Shown: one piece after another, positions 55,543 through 64,000 of the stretch
Layout: every line of letters begins with the position of its first letter
How positions within the stretch are numbered: position 1 is the first letter of the stretch
DNA from: Pseudomonas sp. SST3
GTDB taxonomy: Bacteria; Pseudomonadota; Gammaproteobacteria; Pseudomonadales; Pseudomonadaceae
Direction: 5' to 3'
DNA: 64,000 bases
Assembly (NCBI RefSeq): GCF_003325755.1
Contig: NZ_QORI02000001.1
Location: 310,001-374,000, forward strand
Made by a program: the position numbers and the translations under genes
Notes under the pieces: model-generated
Seen by the model: only the letters and a program-made list of their open reading frames with translations
Databases searched by the model: none
What the model was told of the DNA's origin: nothing

Positions 55543-55742
55543 CATTCAGCAAGGCAGTACCGACAGCGCAGCGAAAAAAACATAACGACATCGCGACCAA
55601 GACGGCAGCTGAATCAGCGCCTTTCTCGCCTTGTCCAGAACAGGCCTTTTCACTGCTCTGTCATCCGGTTACCAGGCCGGCTCATGGCGCACGCTCCGTA
55701 CGCCTGTCGACACACAATGCATTCCATCGGGAGATGTCATCC

Positions 55743-56369
55743 ATGAACGCCCTCTGGCGCGTCTGGGACCACTTCGAGGAGGGCTTCATCGCCTTTCTGC
55801 TGGCCGCCATGACTCTGGTGACCTTCGTTTACGTGGTCCTGAACAACCTCTACACCGTTTTCTACAGCCTTGCCGAGTCCTTTCCGGCAGCTGAAGACTT
55901 CTTCTTCGCCATTGGCGATTTCGTCATCGGCTTCGCCCAGGCGATGACCTGGAGCACCGCGCTGACCAAAGCACTGTTCGCCTGGCTGATCTTCTCCGGC
56001 CTGGCCTACGGTGTGCGTACCGCCGGCCATATCGGCGTCGATGCGCTGGTCAAGCTCGCGTCGCGCCCGGTACAGCGTTACATCGGCATCGTTGCCTGCC
56101 TGTTCTGCCTGGGTTATGCCGGCCTGATGAGCGTGGCCAGTTTCGAATGGATCCAGGCGTTGTTCACCGCCAATATCGGCGCGGAAGACCTTGGCCATTT
56201 CGGTGTCAAGCAATGGCACATCGGCATGATCGTGCCGATCGGGTTCGCGTTGGTCTTTATCCGTTTCGTCGAGATTTTCGTGCGCATCCTGCGCAACGAG
56301 CAAACCGGCCTGGGCCTGGCAGACGAAGCTGCCGAAGCGGCCAAGCTCGGTGAAGAGGAGCCGAAGTAA
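55743..56369 (+). CDS. dctQ: C4-dicarboxylate TRAP small permease DctQ
   Basis: Membrane protein of 208 residues with four segments (about 15-36, 72-93, 112-131, 156-177). RTAGHIGVDALVKLA is the DctQ loop. ATG 55743 is used because GGAG lies 10 bp before it; an ATG at 55734 has the motif too close. The stop directly abuts the dctM start. Confidence 0.93.
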   Translation: MNALWRVWDHFEEGFIAFLLAAMTLVTFVYVVLNNLYTVFYSLAESFPAAEDFFFAIGDFVIGFAQAMTWSTALTKALFAWLIFSGLAYGVRTAGHIGVDALVKLASRPVQRYIGIVACLFCLGYAGLMSVASFEWIQALFTANIGAEDLGHFGVKQWHIGMIVPIGFALVFIRFVEIFVRILRNEQTGLGLADEAAEAAKLGEEEPK

Positions 56370-57650
56370 ATGACTATCCTGTTCCTCTTCCTGGCGCTGT
56401 TCGCCCTGATGTTCATCGGCGTGCCGGTGGCCGTTTCGCTCGGCCTGGCCGGCTCGTTGACCATTCTGCTGTTCAGCCCGGACTCGGTCACTTCGTTGGC
56501 GATCAAGCTGTTCGAGACGTCCGAGCACTACACCCTGCTGGCTATTCCGTTCTTCCTGCTGGCTGGCGCCTTCATGACCACCGGCGGTGTGGCACGACGT
56601 CTGATCGACTTCGCCAACGCCACCGTCGGCCACATCCGTGGTGGCCTGGCCATCGGTGCGGTAATGGCTTGCATGCTGTTCGCCGCACTTTCGGGTTCGT
56701 CGCCGGCAACCGTCGCCGCGGTCGGCTCCATCGCCATCGCCGGCATGGTCCGCTCCGGCTACCCTCAGGCCTTCGGCGCCGGCATCGTCTGTAACGCCGG
56801 CACCCTGGGCATTCTGATCCCGCCCTCTATCGTCATGGTCGTCTACGCCGCCGCTACCGAAACCTCGGTGGGCAAGCTGTTCATGGCCGGTGTGGTGCCA
56901 GGCATTCTGCTGGGCGTCGGGCTGATGCTGGCGATCTATATCATTGCCGTGAAGAAGAACCTGCCGGCGATGCCGCGGGCGACCTTCCGTGAGTGGCTGT
57001 CATCGGCACGCAAGGCGGTATGGGGCCTTCTGCTGATGGTGATCATTCTCGGCGGAATTTACTCCGGCATGTTCACCCCGACCGAAGCGGCTGCGGTTGC
57101 GGCGGTGTATTCGGCCTTTATCGCGCTGTTCGTCTACAAGGACATCAGCATTCGCGATTGCCCGAAGGTGCTGCTGGAGTCGGGCAAGCTCACCATCATG
57201 CTGATGTTCATCATCGCCAACGCGATGCTCTTCGCACACGTGCTGACAACTGAGCAGATTCCGCAACAAATCACCGCCATGGTGCTCGAGGCTGGGCTGC
57301 AACCCTGGATGTTCCTGCTGGTAGTGAACGTCGTGCTGTTGATTGCCGGTGCGTTCATGGAGCCGTCGGCGATCATCCTGATCCTGGCGCCGATCCTGTT
57401 CCCGATCGCCGTGCAGCTGGGTATCGACCCGATTCACCTCGGCATCATCATGGTGGTCAATATGGAAATCGGCCTGATCACTCCGCCAGTGGGGCTGAAC
57501 CTGTTCGTCGCCTCGGCGGTAACCGGTATGCCGGTCACTCAGGTGATTCGCGCAGTGCTGCCGTGGCTGGCCTTGCTGCTGACATTCCTGATGATCATTA
57601 CCTATGTGCCGGCGATCTCCCTGGGCCTGCCTAACCTGCTGGGGATGTAA
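56370..57650 (+). CDS. dctM: C4-dicarboxylate TRAP large permease DctM
   Basis: Large permease of 426 residues, about 12 membrane segments. Typical DctM motifs: AIPFFLLAGAFMTTGGVARRL, ALSGSSPATVAAVGSIAI, GILIPPSIVMVVYAAATETSVG (split), and MEIGLITPPVGLNLFV. With DctQ it takes up succinate, fumarate and malate using a sodium gradient. A T-run terminator follows. Confidence 0.95.
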   Translation: MTILFLFLALFALMFIGVPVAVSLGLAGSLTILLFSPDSVTSLAIKLFETSEHYTLLAIPFFLLAGAFMTTGGVARRLIDFANATVGHIRGGLAIGAVMACMLFAALSGSSPATVAAVGSIAIAGMVRSGYPQAFGAGIVCNAGTLGILIPPSIVMVVYAAATETSVGKLFMAGVVPGILLGVGLMLAIYIIAVKKNLPAMPRATFREWLSSARKAVWGLLLMVIILGGIYSGMFTPTEAAAVAAVYSAFIALFVYKDISIRDCPKVLLESGKLTIMLMFIIANAMLFAHVLTTEQIPQQITAMVLEAGLQPWMFLLVVNVVLLIAGAFMEPSAIILILAPILFPIAVQLGIDPIHLGIIMVVNMEIGLITPPVGLNLFVASAVTGMPVTQVIRAVLPWLALLLTFLMIITYVPAISLGLPNLLGM

Positions 57651-57676
57651 TAAACGCCGCACATGCTTTTTTCTTT

Positions 57677-57703
57677 AGCCCGGCCTTAGTGCCGGGCTTT
57701 TTT
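57677..57703 (+). terminator. Terminator of dctPQM
   Basis: AGCCCGGC (57677-57684) pairs with GCCGGGCT (57691-57698), loop CTTAGT, followed by a T-run to 57703. Confidence 0.9.
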
Positions 57704-57727
57704 ATGCGTGTCCAGAGCGTTTCGGTC

Positions 57728-58324
57728 TTAGAGCGCCAACACATCCACCGGACGCCGGCGAAACCAGCCGGTCAACGACATCCGATCGCTGCGGGTGACC
57801 AACACTTCATGGGGAAAATCACCGGACATAAAGATCAGCAGGTCGCCGGCCTGCGGCGGGATGTCCCGGCTCGATCCATCAGCGAAATGCATGCGCAGCT
57901 CACCCCCATCGGCGGGCTGCCAGTTCGGGTTAAGGTAGAGCACGGCGCTGACGCAGCGGCTGTCGTCATCGCGGAAACGATCCAGATGGGTCTGATAGAA
58001 GGCACCGGGCGGATAGAGCGCGAAGTGGCACTCGAACTCTTCCAGACCAAGAAACAGCTCGCGATTGAGCATCTGCCGCAACCCGTCCATCAGCGCCAGG
58101 TAGGCATCGCAGACCTCCGCCTGTCCCTCTTCCAGCCAGTGAATATGGTCGCCACGAATACCTTCGCGCACTGCCTGTTCCTCGCCTCGACCGACACCGG
58201 CGGGTAACAGCTCACCCTCGGCATAACGTCTGCGGCACTCGTCGGCCAGCTCTTGGGTCACATCATTGGACAGGAAGGAACTCTGCAACGACCAGCCGCG
58301 CGCGGCGAGATCGTCGATGATCAT
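57728..58324 (-). CDS. 2OG-Fe(II) oxygenase
   Basis: Protein of 198 residues in the prolyl-4-hydroxylase-like dioxygenase family. Iron ligands are His113 and Asp115 (THLDRFRDD) and His172 (DFPHEVL); Arg181 (RMSLTGWFRRR) would bind 2-oxoglutarate. The target is unknown. ATG 58324 is used; a TTG at 58351 would add nine residues. It converges on dctM. Confidence 0.88.
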   Translation of the reverse strand: MIIDDLAARGWSLQSSFLSNDVTQELADECRRRYAEGELLPAGVGRGEEQAVREGIRGDHIHWLEEGQAEVCDAYLALMDGLRQMLNRELFLGLEEFECHFALYPPGAFYQTHLDRFRDDDSRCVSAVLYLNPNWQPADGGELRMHFADGSSRDIPPQAGDLLIFMSGDFPHEVLVTRSDRMSLTGWFRRRPVDVLAL

Positions 58325-58488
58325 AGAGAACGGCAAGGAAGGTGACTCCAATGGGTCGGATAACGTTTCCCCGCGGCCTCGGTGGGCCCGCCCGGAAACA
58401 GCGGCTGAGTCTAGCAGCAGTGCTTTCGCTCCTCGACAAGCCCGGGGCGCGACGCCGAAAATAAACCGCCCGCCACAGAGGAGCTTCC

Positions 58489-59289
58489 ATGCGCGCCCTT
58501 ATTGCTTGTGTATTACTCGCCTTCAGCCTGAACACGCTGGCCGATAGCTACGATGAACTCTACGAGGCCGCAGGCTGGGCCGAGCAGCGCGCCAACTTTT
58601 CCGATGCCCTGACGGCCGCTCAGCAACGCTACAAGAGCAGCTTGCCGCCCGCGGTTTATCAGGCGCTGGTGAACAACAGCAACCGGCGCTTCGCGGTCAA
58701 CGCCATCGACCAGCGTGCCAAGCAGGCATTACGCAATAATCTGCAGGACCCGCAGCCAGCGCTCGACTTCTTCCAGTCACCGCTGGGTCACAAGGTCGTC
58801 GCGGCAGAAACCTTGGCTGGCCGCCGCGAGCAGCTGGCCCGCTACGAGAATGGCTTGCCACGCATGGAAGCCGGCAGCAATCGGCAACTGTTGATCCGTC
58901 ATCTGGCGCAGGCATTGCCGGCGGCTGAAGCCGGTGCGGAGGTCAGCCTGGCGCTCGCCGGGGTCGCGGCCGATAGCCTCAGTCAGATGATTCCCGGCCT
59001 GCTCGGTGGCGGGCAGGCACAGGGGTTGCTCGACAGCCAGCGCGAGCGTTTGCAACAGCAGGTCGAGAGCGACCTGGACAACACCTTGCTGTACATCTAT
59101 CGCGACCTCTCCGACGCCGAACTGGAGGAGTTCGTCGACTTCGCCCGATCGGAAGCCGGCCAGCACTACTACCAGGCCGCGCTAGAAGCCCTGCGGGCCG
59201 GCCTTGCGGTCGGCATGAGCAGCAGTGAAATTCAGGCACAGGCTGGCGCCGAGGATAAAGCGCTTGAGGCTACTTCAGCCGCTCGCTGA
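58489..59289 (+). CDS. DUF2059 exported protein
   Basis: Protein of 266 residues with a signal peptide (about 1-18, ending LADSY). The C-terminal DUF2059-like region is helical: LLYIYRDLSDAELEEFVDFARSEAGQHYYQA (key FVDFARSEAG). Function is unknown; the family is typically periplasmic. GAGGAGC precedes the start. Its last 20 bp overlap the convergent hydrolase gene. Confidence 0.83.
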   Translation: MRALIACVLLAFSLNTLADSYDELYEAAGWAEQRANFSDALTAAQQRYKSSLPPAVYQALVNNSNRRFAVNAIDQRAKQALRNNLQDPQPALDFFQSPLGHKVVAAETLAGRREQLARYENGLPRMEAGSNRQLLIRHLAQALPAAEAGAEVSLALAGVAADSLSQMIPGLLGGGQAQGLLDSQRERLQQQVESDLDNTLLYIYRDLSDAELEEFVDFARSEAGQHYYQAALEALRAGLAVGMSSSEIQAQAGAEDKALEATSAAR

Positions 59290-60208
59290 GAAAATCGAAA
59301 TACTCGCGGCGTATTGCTTCGCGCTCGTTGACCAGATGATGACGTGCGCCGGGGAGGCAGAGGATCTCCGGCGTGGTGAATTTGCCTTCGAGTACCGGAA
59401 GGTTGTGCTGCCAGTCGACGGTCATGTCAGCGTCCCCCTGGATGATGATCGGGCTGTGCGAACTGCGCGGCGCATTCTCGATACGGGGAATCCACCGTGA
59501 CAGTGCGCCGACCCAGGCAGTCGGCAGAATGTCCGGCTGCAGCGGATCGCCCGACTGGATGAACTGGAGAAACGCCGGATCGCCCGAGTTCTCGCTGAAG
59601 CGGCGAGGGATCTGTTTGACGAAGCGCCGTACCATTTCATAACTGAACCGCGACCAGCCCCAGGCGCGTGGCCGCACCAGCGGCGCCAGCAGAATGCCGC
59701 GCCCCAGTTGCGGGTGCTCCGGCTGACCGAGCAGATAATCGAGCACGATCGCAGCCCCGGTGCTCTGCCCCAACAGGTGCCAGGGCTGCGGCAGCTCCAG
59801 CCTTTCAGCCTCATGCAGCAGGCCGTGCAGCACTGCCTGATATTCATCGAATTCGTTGATGCTGGCGCGCGGGCCGCTGGACAGGCCATGCCCCGGCAGG
59901 TCGCAGGCGAGCACGGCGAAGCCCATGTGCAGCCCCCAGTCCACGACGTGCCGGTAAAGGCCCATATGGTCGTAATAGCCGTGCAGGATCAGCAGCGTCG
60001 CTACCGGCTGTTCGGGATACCACGCCTGTGCGGCAACCTGATAACCGTGCACCGAAAAGCAGCCCATACGCCGCTGGATACCCAAGCGATGGGGCAGATC
60101 CAAGCCGTAGTAGGCCTGGTAGAAGCGCGCGTCAGCGGTGAGCTCGGCTCCATGACTGAGGGGCCTCAGCTGTGCGCGGAGGGCGTCGGGATCGATTTGC
60201 GAAGGCAT
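59270..60208 (-). CDS. Alpha/beta hydrolase, lysophospholipase-like
   Basis: Hydrolase of 312 residues. The oxyanion turn LILHGYYDHMGLYRHV, nucleophile Ser149 in LLGQSTGAAI, and a late His in PGARHHLVNE mark the family (Hydrolase_4 / monoacylglycerol lipase-like). VLACDLPGHGLSSG is the typical core strand. The substrate is unknown. It overlaps the DUF2059 gene tail-to-tail. Confidence 0.87.
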   Translation of the reverse strand: MPSQIDPDALRAQLRPLSHGAELTADARFYQAYYGLDLPHRLGIQRRMGCFSVHGYQVAAQAWYPEQPVATLLILHGYYDHMGLYRHVVDWGLHMGFAVLACDLPGHGLSSGPRASINEFDEYQAVLHGLLHEAERLELPQPWHLLGQSTGAAIVLDYLLGQPEHPQLGRGILLAPLVRPRAWGWSRFSYEMVRRFVKQIPRRFSENSGDPAFLQFIQSGDPLQPDILPTAWVGALSRWIPRIENAPRSSHSPIIIQGDADMTVDWQHNLPVLEGKFTTPEILCLPGARHHLVNEREAIRREYFDFLSERLK

Positions 60209-60293
60209 GACAGGTTTTCTTGCTCAAGTTGAACAGATATTCAGCTCTGCAGCGCGACGTGGCAAGCTGACGCCTCCATCGAAGAGCGCCTCC

Positions 60294-60884
60294 ATGTCCT
60301 TACGCAGCAAATATCTGATAGCAGCGCTCGTCGCGCTACTGTGGGGCGGCGCCATGCTGGCCGCTTTCTGGTGGTTCGAGGCGCGCTATCTGCGCCCCTT
60401 CGAAAGCGAAAGTACGCAGTTGTTTTCAGGTGAGAACCTGGCGCTGCCCTCAGCCCTGGCCGGCGACGGGCCGATCCGCGTCGTGCATTTCTGGGATCCG
60501 GCCTGCCCCTGCAACGCAGGCAACCAGCAACACCTGTCCGAACTGGTGCAGCGCTTCGGCGATCGAGGTGTGCGCTTTTATGCGCTGCAAAAGCCGGGCA
60601 CTCGGGGCCGTCTGCCGGAACAGCTGGCCGGCCTGCACGCCCTTTCTGCTTTTCCCGGCGCAGACAGCCTGCCAGCCAGCCCGGCCGTGGGTATCTGGGA
60701 TACGAGCGGTCGCCTGGTCTATGTCGGCCCCTATAGCGAGGGCGCCGTGTGCAACTCCAGCAACAGCTTCATCGAGCCGATCCTCGAAGCGGTGCTGGCG
60801 GATCGTCAGGTCAACGCCACGCATTCGCTCGCGGTGGGCTGTTTCTGTGACTGGAACCCCGCCAGCCAGGGAGCGGTCAGGTAG
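60294..60884 (+). CDS. Thioredoxin-fold membrane-anchored protein (DUF6436-like)
   Basis: Protein of 196 residues with one N-terminal membrane segment (about 8-28). The domain resembles DUF6436: VVHFWDPACPCNAGNQQHLSELV, where the thioredoxin CXXC is replaced by Cys71-Pro-Cys73. A second pair, CFC, lies near the C-terminus (VGCFCDWN). It may face the periplasm. ATG 60294 was chosen, with residues upstream showing no homology. It stops 1 bp before the convergent potI gene. Confidence 0.8.
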   Translation: MSLRSKYLIAALVALLWGGAMLAAFWWFEARYLRPFESESTQLFSGENLALPSALAGDGPIRVVHFWDPACPCNAGNQQHLSELVQRFGDRGVRFYALQKPGTRGRLPEQLAGLHALSAFPGADSLPASPAVGIWDTSGRLVYVGPYSEGAVCNSSNSFIEPILEAVLADRQVNATHSLAVGCFCDWNPASQGAVR

Positions 60885-60885
60885 C

Positions 60886-61782
60886 TCAGCTATGGGCCGA
60901 GGGTGGCGTCGCGACCGTATTGTCGACTGCCGGCCGCCAATTCGACTGAGCGCCCTCATCCATGGCCTGGCGCATCGCGCGAACCCTGCGTTTCTCTGCA
61001 CGACGGCTGAAGTACCAGGCGAGGAAAGTCGCCAGCGACACCACCAGCAGGATCAGACTGGCCACCGCGTTGATCTCGGGCTTCACGCCAAGCCTGACGG
61101 CGGAGAAGATCTCCATTGGCAAGGTGGTCGAGCCCGGCCCGGAAACGAAGCTGGCCAGGACCAGATCGTCCAGCGACAGGGCGAACGAAAGCATCCCACC
61201 GGCCGCCAGCGATGGCGCGATCATCGGCATGGTGATCAGAAAGAACACCTTCCAGGGCCGCGCACCGAGGTCCATTGCCGCTTCCTCGATGGATTGGTCA
61301 AGCTCGCGCAGACGCGCCATCACGACCACCGCGACATAAGCCGAGCAGAAGGTGGTATGCGCGATCCAGATGGTCACGATGCCCCGCTGTGCCGGCCATC
61401 CGATCAGTTGTGCCATCGCGACGAACAACAGCAGCAGCGATAGACCGGTGATCACTTCAGGCATGACCAGCGGCGCGGTGACCAACCCGCCGAACAACGT
61501 GCGGCCTCGGAAATTGGGAATCCGCGTCAGCACGAACGCCGCCATGGTCCCCAGCGCCACCGCGGCCACAGCGGTATACAACGCAATCTCCAACGAGCGC
61601 ATCACCGCGCCCATCAGCTGGCTGTTGTCCAGCAAGCCGATATACCACTTCAGCGACCAGCCGCCCCACACCGTCACCAGCCGCGACGCGTTGAACGAAT
61701 AGATGACCAGCAGCACCATCGGCAGATAGATGAACAGCAGCCCAAGCACCAGGATGAGATTGGAAAAGCTCAGACGCTTCAT
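60886..61782 (-). CDS. potI: Putrescine/spermidine ABC permease PotI-like
   Basis: Membrane protein of 298 residues, six segments, with the binding-protein-dependent transport motif AAMDLGARPWKVFFLITMPMIAPSL (EAA loop, about 174-198). The N-terminal VLGLLFIYLPMVLLVIYSFN is typical of PotI/PotC. It is the last gene of the operon. The gene before it, potH, ends 76 bp upstream, an unusual gap in this operon. Confidence 0.93.
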   Translation of the reverse strand: MKRLSFSNLILVLGLLFIYLPMVLLVIYSFNASRLVTVWGGWSLKWYIGLLDNSQLMGAVMRSLEIALYTAVAAVALGTMAAFVLTRIPNFRGRTLFGGLVTAPLVMPEVITGLSLLLLFVAMAQLIGWPAQRGIVTIWIAHTTFCSAYVAVVVMARLRELDQSIEEAAMDLGARPWKVFFLITMPMIAPSLAAGGMLSFALSLDDLVLASFVSGPGSTTLPMEIFSAVRLGVKPEINAVASLILLVVSLATFLAWYFSRRAEKRRVRAMRQAMDEGAQSNWRPAVDNTVATPPSAHS

Positions 61783-61858
61783 AGCTTGCCCCCCGACTCT
61801 TTCGCCGTGCTGGTGGGTGACGTGCCGGTTGAACAGGGCAGCCGGCTACTTGGATGAG

Positions 61859-62755
61859 TCATAGCTTGCCCTCAAGTTCTTTGGCCTGGTTGCGGTTGAA
61901 CAGAATGATCGGCACCAGCAGGATCGCCAGCATTACCACAGCAAGTGCGGACGCCACTGGCCAGTCACGGTTGTTGAAGAACTCCTGCCAGAGCACCTTG
62001 CCGATCATCAGCGTTTCGGGCCCGCCCAGCAGTTCAGGGATGACGAACTCACCTACTACCGGAATGAACACCAACATACAGCCAGCAATGATGCCGTTCT
62101 TCGACAGCGGCACGGTGATCTTCCAGAAGCTGGTGAGGTTGCGCGCACCGAGGTCCGAGGCGGCTTCGAGCAGGCTGAAGTCGTGCTTCACCAGATTGGC
62201 GTAGAGCGGCAGGATCATGAACGGCAGGTAGGAATAAACCACGCCGATGTATACAGCCAGATCGGTGTTGAGGATGCGCAGCGGTTCGTCGATCAGGCCC
62301 AGGCCCATGAGCAGGCCGTTGAGAATACCGTTGCTGCTGAGGATGCCCATCCAGGCGTAGACGCGGATCAGGATCGCAGTCCAGGTCGGCATCATGATCA
62401 GCAACAACAGCACGGTCTGCAGATCCTTGCGCGCCCGGGCGATGGCGTACGCCATGGGGTAGCCGATCAGCAGGCACAGAAGGGTGCTGAAGAAGGCAAT
62501 TTTCAGCGAGCCGGCATAGGCGGCCCAATACAGATCGTCTTCGCTGAGGAAGATGTAATTGCCAAGATTGATCACCACCTGCAGCTGTTGCTCGGCGTAG
62601 GCGAAGATATCCGTGTATGGCGGAATGGCCACATCCGCTTCGGCAAAGCTGATCTTCAGCACGATGGCGAATGGCAGCAGAAAGAACAGCATCAGCCACA
62701 GGAAGGGCACGCCGATGACCAGTCGGCGCCCGCTGTTCAAGCGCGAGCGGCTCAT
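61859..62755 (-). CDS. potH: Putrescine/spermidine ABC permease PotH-like
   Basis: Membrane protein of 298 residues, six segments. EAA loop AASDLGARNLTSFWKITVPLS lies at about 196-216. ATG 62755 is chosen because it overlaps the potG stop by 4 bp and MSRSRLNSGRRLVIGVPFLW is the family start; a longer frame exists. It ends KELEGKL, and GGCAAGCTATGA at its end is repeated before potI. Confidence 0.93.
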   Translation of the reverse strand: MSRSRLNSGRRLVIGVPFLWLMLFFLLPFAIVLKISFAEADVAIPPYTDIFAYAEQQLQVVINLGNYIFLSEDDLYWAAYAGSLKIAFFSTLLCLLIGYPMAYAIARARKDLQTVLLLLIMMPTWTAILIRVYAWMGILSSNGILNGLLMGLGLIDEPLRILNTDLAVYIGVVYSYLPFMILPLYANLVKHDFSLLEAASDLGARNLTSFWKITVPLSKNGIIAGCMLVFIPVVGEFVIPELLGGPETLMIGKVLWQEFFNNRDWPVASALAVVMLAILLVPIILFNRNQAKELEGKL

Positions 62756-63903
62756 GCCTGCAGCACCACGCCGCTGTCGCTCTGCCAGTGCAGATAGACC
62801 TGTTCTTCCCAAGTCGGCCATTTCACGTGGCGCTCGGCGTTGGCGACGAAGGCCTGCAGCAGCATCCCCGACTCAAGCTTGATGTAGTACACCGAGTGAC
62901 CGCCCAGGTAAGCGATATCGTGCACCTCGCCCTGCACCCAGTTGTAGTCGGCCATCTCCAGCACCGGCTTCTCCAGGCTCATGAGGAGTTTTTCCGGGCG
63001 CAGGGCGTAGGTCACGCGCTTATCCTGGGCCCGCGTGCTGATGCCGTGGCCGACATAGATCGGCCGCTCCAATTGCGGGCAGGCGATCACGGCATAGGCT
63101 TCGGAGTCTTCGATCAACTCGCCGTCGAACAGGTTGACGTTGCCGATGAATTCGCAGACCAGCCGACTAGCCGGCGTTTCGTAGATATCCATCGGGCTGC
63201 CGACCTGGGCGATCCAGCCCAGGTGCATGATTGCGATGCGCTCGGCCATGGTCATGGCCTCTTCCTGGTCGTGCGTAACCATCACGCAGGTCACGCCGAC
63301 CCGCTCGATGATCTGCACCAGCTCCAGCTGCATCTGCGAGCGCAGCTTCTTATCCAGGGCACCCATGGGCTCATCGAGCAGCAGCAGCTTCGGGCGCTTG
63401 GCCAGTGATCGCGCCAGCGCCACCCGCTGCCGCTGACCACCGGAAAGCTGATGCGGCTTGCGCTTGGCATATTGGGTCATCTGCACCAGGCCGAGCATTT
63501 CCTTCACTCGTTCGTCGACCTCGGCCTTGGCCAATCCGTCCTGCTTGAGGCCGAAGGCGATGTTCTGCTCCACGCTCATGTGCGGAAACAAGGCATAAGA
63601 CTGGAACATCATGTTGATCGGCCGCTCATAGGGCGGCATGTCGGTGATGTCCTGACCGTCGAGGAAAATCCGTCCTTCGGTAGGCCGTTCGAAGCCCGCC
63701 AGCATGCGTAGCAAGGTTGATTTGCCCGAGCCCGAGCCTCCGAGCAGCGCGAATATTTCGCCCTGATGGATACTCAGCGAGACATCATCGACCGCCACCG
63801 TTTCATCGAACTTCTTGGTGACGCGGTCGATCTTCAGCAGCACCTGCTTGTTCTGGCTCTCACCGGTGAGGGCTTTTTTGTAGGCGCTGGAGGCAACTGC
63901 CAT
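62752..63903 (-). CDS. potG: Putrescine/spermidine ABC ATPase PotG-like
   Basis: ATPase of 383 residues. Walker A is GGSGSGKST, the signature LSGGQRQRVALARSLA, and Walker B LLLLDEPMGALDKKLR. The C-terminal TOBE_2 region (about 290-375) is present. It is first of the three complete genes here, downstream of a putrescine-binding protein gene, and overlaps potH by 4 bp. Confidence 0.95.
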   Translation of the reverse strand: MAVASSAYKKALTGESQNKQVLLKIDRVTKKFDETVAVDDVSLSIHQGEIFALLGGSGSGKSTLLRMLAGFERPTEGRIFLDGQDITDMPPYERPINMMFQSYALFPHMSVEQNIAFGLKQDGLAKAEVDERVKEMLGLVQMTQYAKRKPHQLSGGQRQRVALARSLAKRPKLLLLDEPMGALDKKLRSQMQLELVQIIERVGVTCVMVTHDQEEAMTMAERIAIMHLGWIAQVGSPMDIYETPASRLVCEFIGNVNLFDGELIEDSEAYAVIACPQLERPIYVGHGISTRAQDKRVTYALRPEKLLMSLEKPVLEMADYNWVQGEVHDIAYLGGHSVYYIKLESGMLLQAFVANAERHVKWPTWEEQVYLHWQSDSGVVLQA

Positions 63904-63924
63904 GCGCGAACTCCCGATTGGAAA

Positions 63925-63945
63925 AATAGGCCCGGCGCGCCGGGA
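63925..63945 (-). terminator. Hairpin and T-run between potF and potG
   Basis: The palindrome CCCGGCGCGCCGGG (63931-63944) is followed on the minus strand by CCTATTTTTCC. It lies after the binding-protein gene and before potG, so it probably reduces transcription of the ATPase/permease genes relative to the binding protein. Confidence 0.7.
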
Positions 63946-63984
63946 GTATCGGGTGGGCGCGATGCACCCACCACTTCGTCGTCG

Positions 63985-64000
63985 TTACTGGCCGGACTTC
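63985..64000 (-). CDS. Putrescine-binding protein, last codons (potF-like)
   Basis: The minus strand ends with AAG TCC GGC CAG TAA (K-S-G-Q-stop) at 63999-63985. Only four residues lie in the window, so the identity rests on its place directly upstream of potG, where binding-protein genes sit in such operons. Confidence 0.45.

Noticed and set aside
56114..56633. Minus-strand frames opposite dctQ/dctM
   Set aside because: Charged, low-complexity shadow proteins opposite membrane-protein genes; no independent evidence.

Overview
The window reads as chromosomal DNA of a GC-rich gammaproteobacterium, most likely the Pseudomonas stutzeri group (Stutzerimonas). This rests on recalled family knowledge and on gene order resembling Pseudomonas: rimK / envZ-ompR / tex / thioesterase / gshA / argA / argE / pit / DUF47 / CYTH-CHAD / secretion-type ATPase, and later rml genes followed by dctBD-dctPQM. 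No database search was possible.

Layout. 1-16.1 kb is core metabolism: a frameshifted rimK end, an OmpR/EnvZ two-component pair, the RNA-binding protein Tex, gshA, argA and argE, a phosphate transporter with its DUF47 partner, an inorganic triphosphatase and an orphan GspE/PilB-like ATPase. 16.2-18.8 kb has two divergent L,D-transpeptidase-fold proteins. 19.0-24.6 kb has a 1575-residue hybrid sensor kinase, a small DUF2388 secreted protein and an OsmC-type peroxidase. 24.7-27.9 kb is a TRAP transporter with its binding protein divergent from the permease genes. 28.0-29.4 kb has a methyltransferase and tRNA-Thr(TGT). 30.2-33.7 kb is a three-gene polysaccharide operon (flippase, nitroreductase-like protein, pyruvyl transferase) with no glycosyltransferase beside it. 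33.9-40.4 kb is a tightly overlapped caa3-type cytochrome oxidase operon on the minus strand: subunit II with a c-heme, a subunit I/III fusion, a small membrane protein, CtaG, a triheme cytochrome c and DedA.

41.2-46.8 kb holds a VanZ-like protein, an MCE-type ABC lipid transport operon (permease, ATPase, MCE protein, lipoprotein) and directly behind it a decayed RbbA-like ABC transporter. 47.4-50.8 kb is rmlBACD for dTDP-L-rhamnose, with rmlD frameshifted. 50.9-57.7 kb is the C4-dicarboxylate system: sensor DctB, sigma-54 activator DctD, a clear -24/-12 promoter, then dctPQM. 57.7-64 kb has a 2OG-Fe(II) oxygenase, a DUF2059 protein, an alpha/beta hydrolase, a thioredoxin-like protein with a CPC motif, and a putrescine ABC operon (end of potF, potG, potH, potI) on the minus strand.

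Genome quality and evolution. Three genes (rimK, rmlD and the rbbA remnant) each show loss of one G from a G-run; this could be real or a homopolymer sequencing error. Short palindromic repeats with a GTAGGGTGGGCT or GGTGGAT core lie in several intergenic spaces. Two of the spaces (after dedA and between potH and potI) carry what look like diverged duplicates of the neighbouring gene's 3' end.

No wholly new system was proven. The strongest candidates for follow-up are the stand-alone flippase/nitroreductase/pyruvyl transferase operon beside the tRNA, the oxidase operon with its triheme cytochrome and DedA, and the cysteine cluster inside the second GAF domain of the giant kinase.
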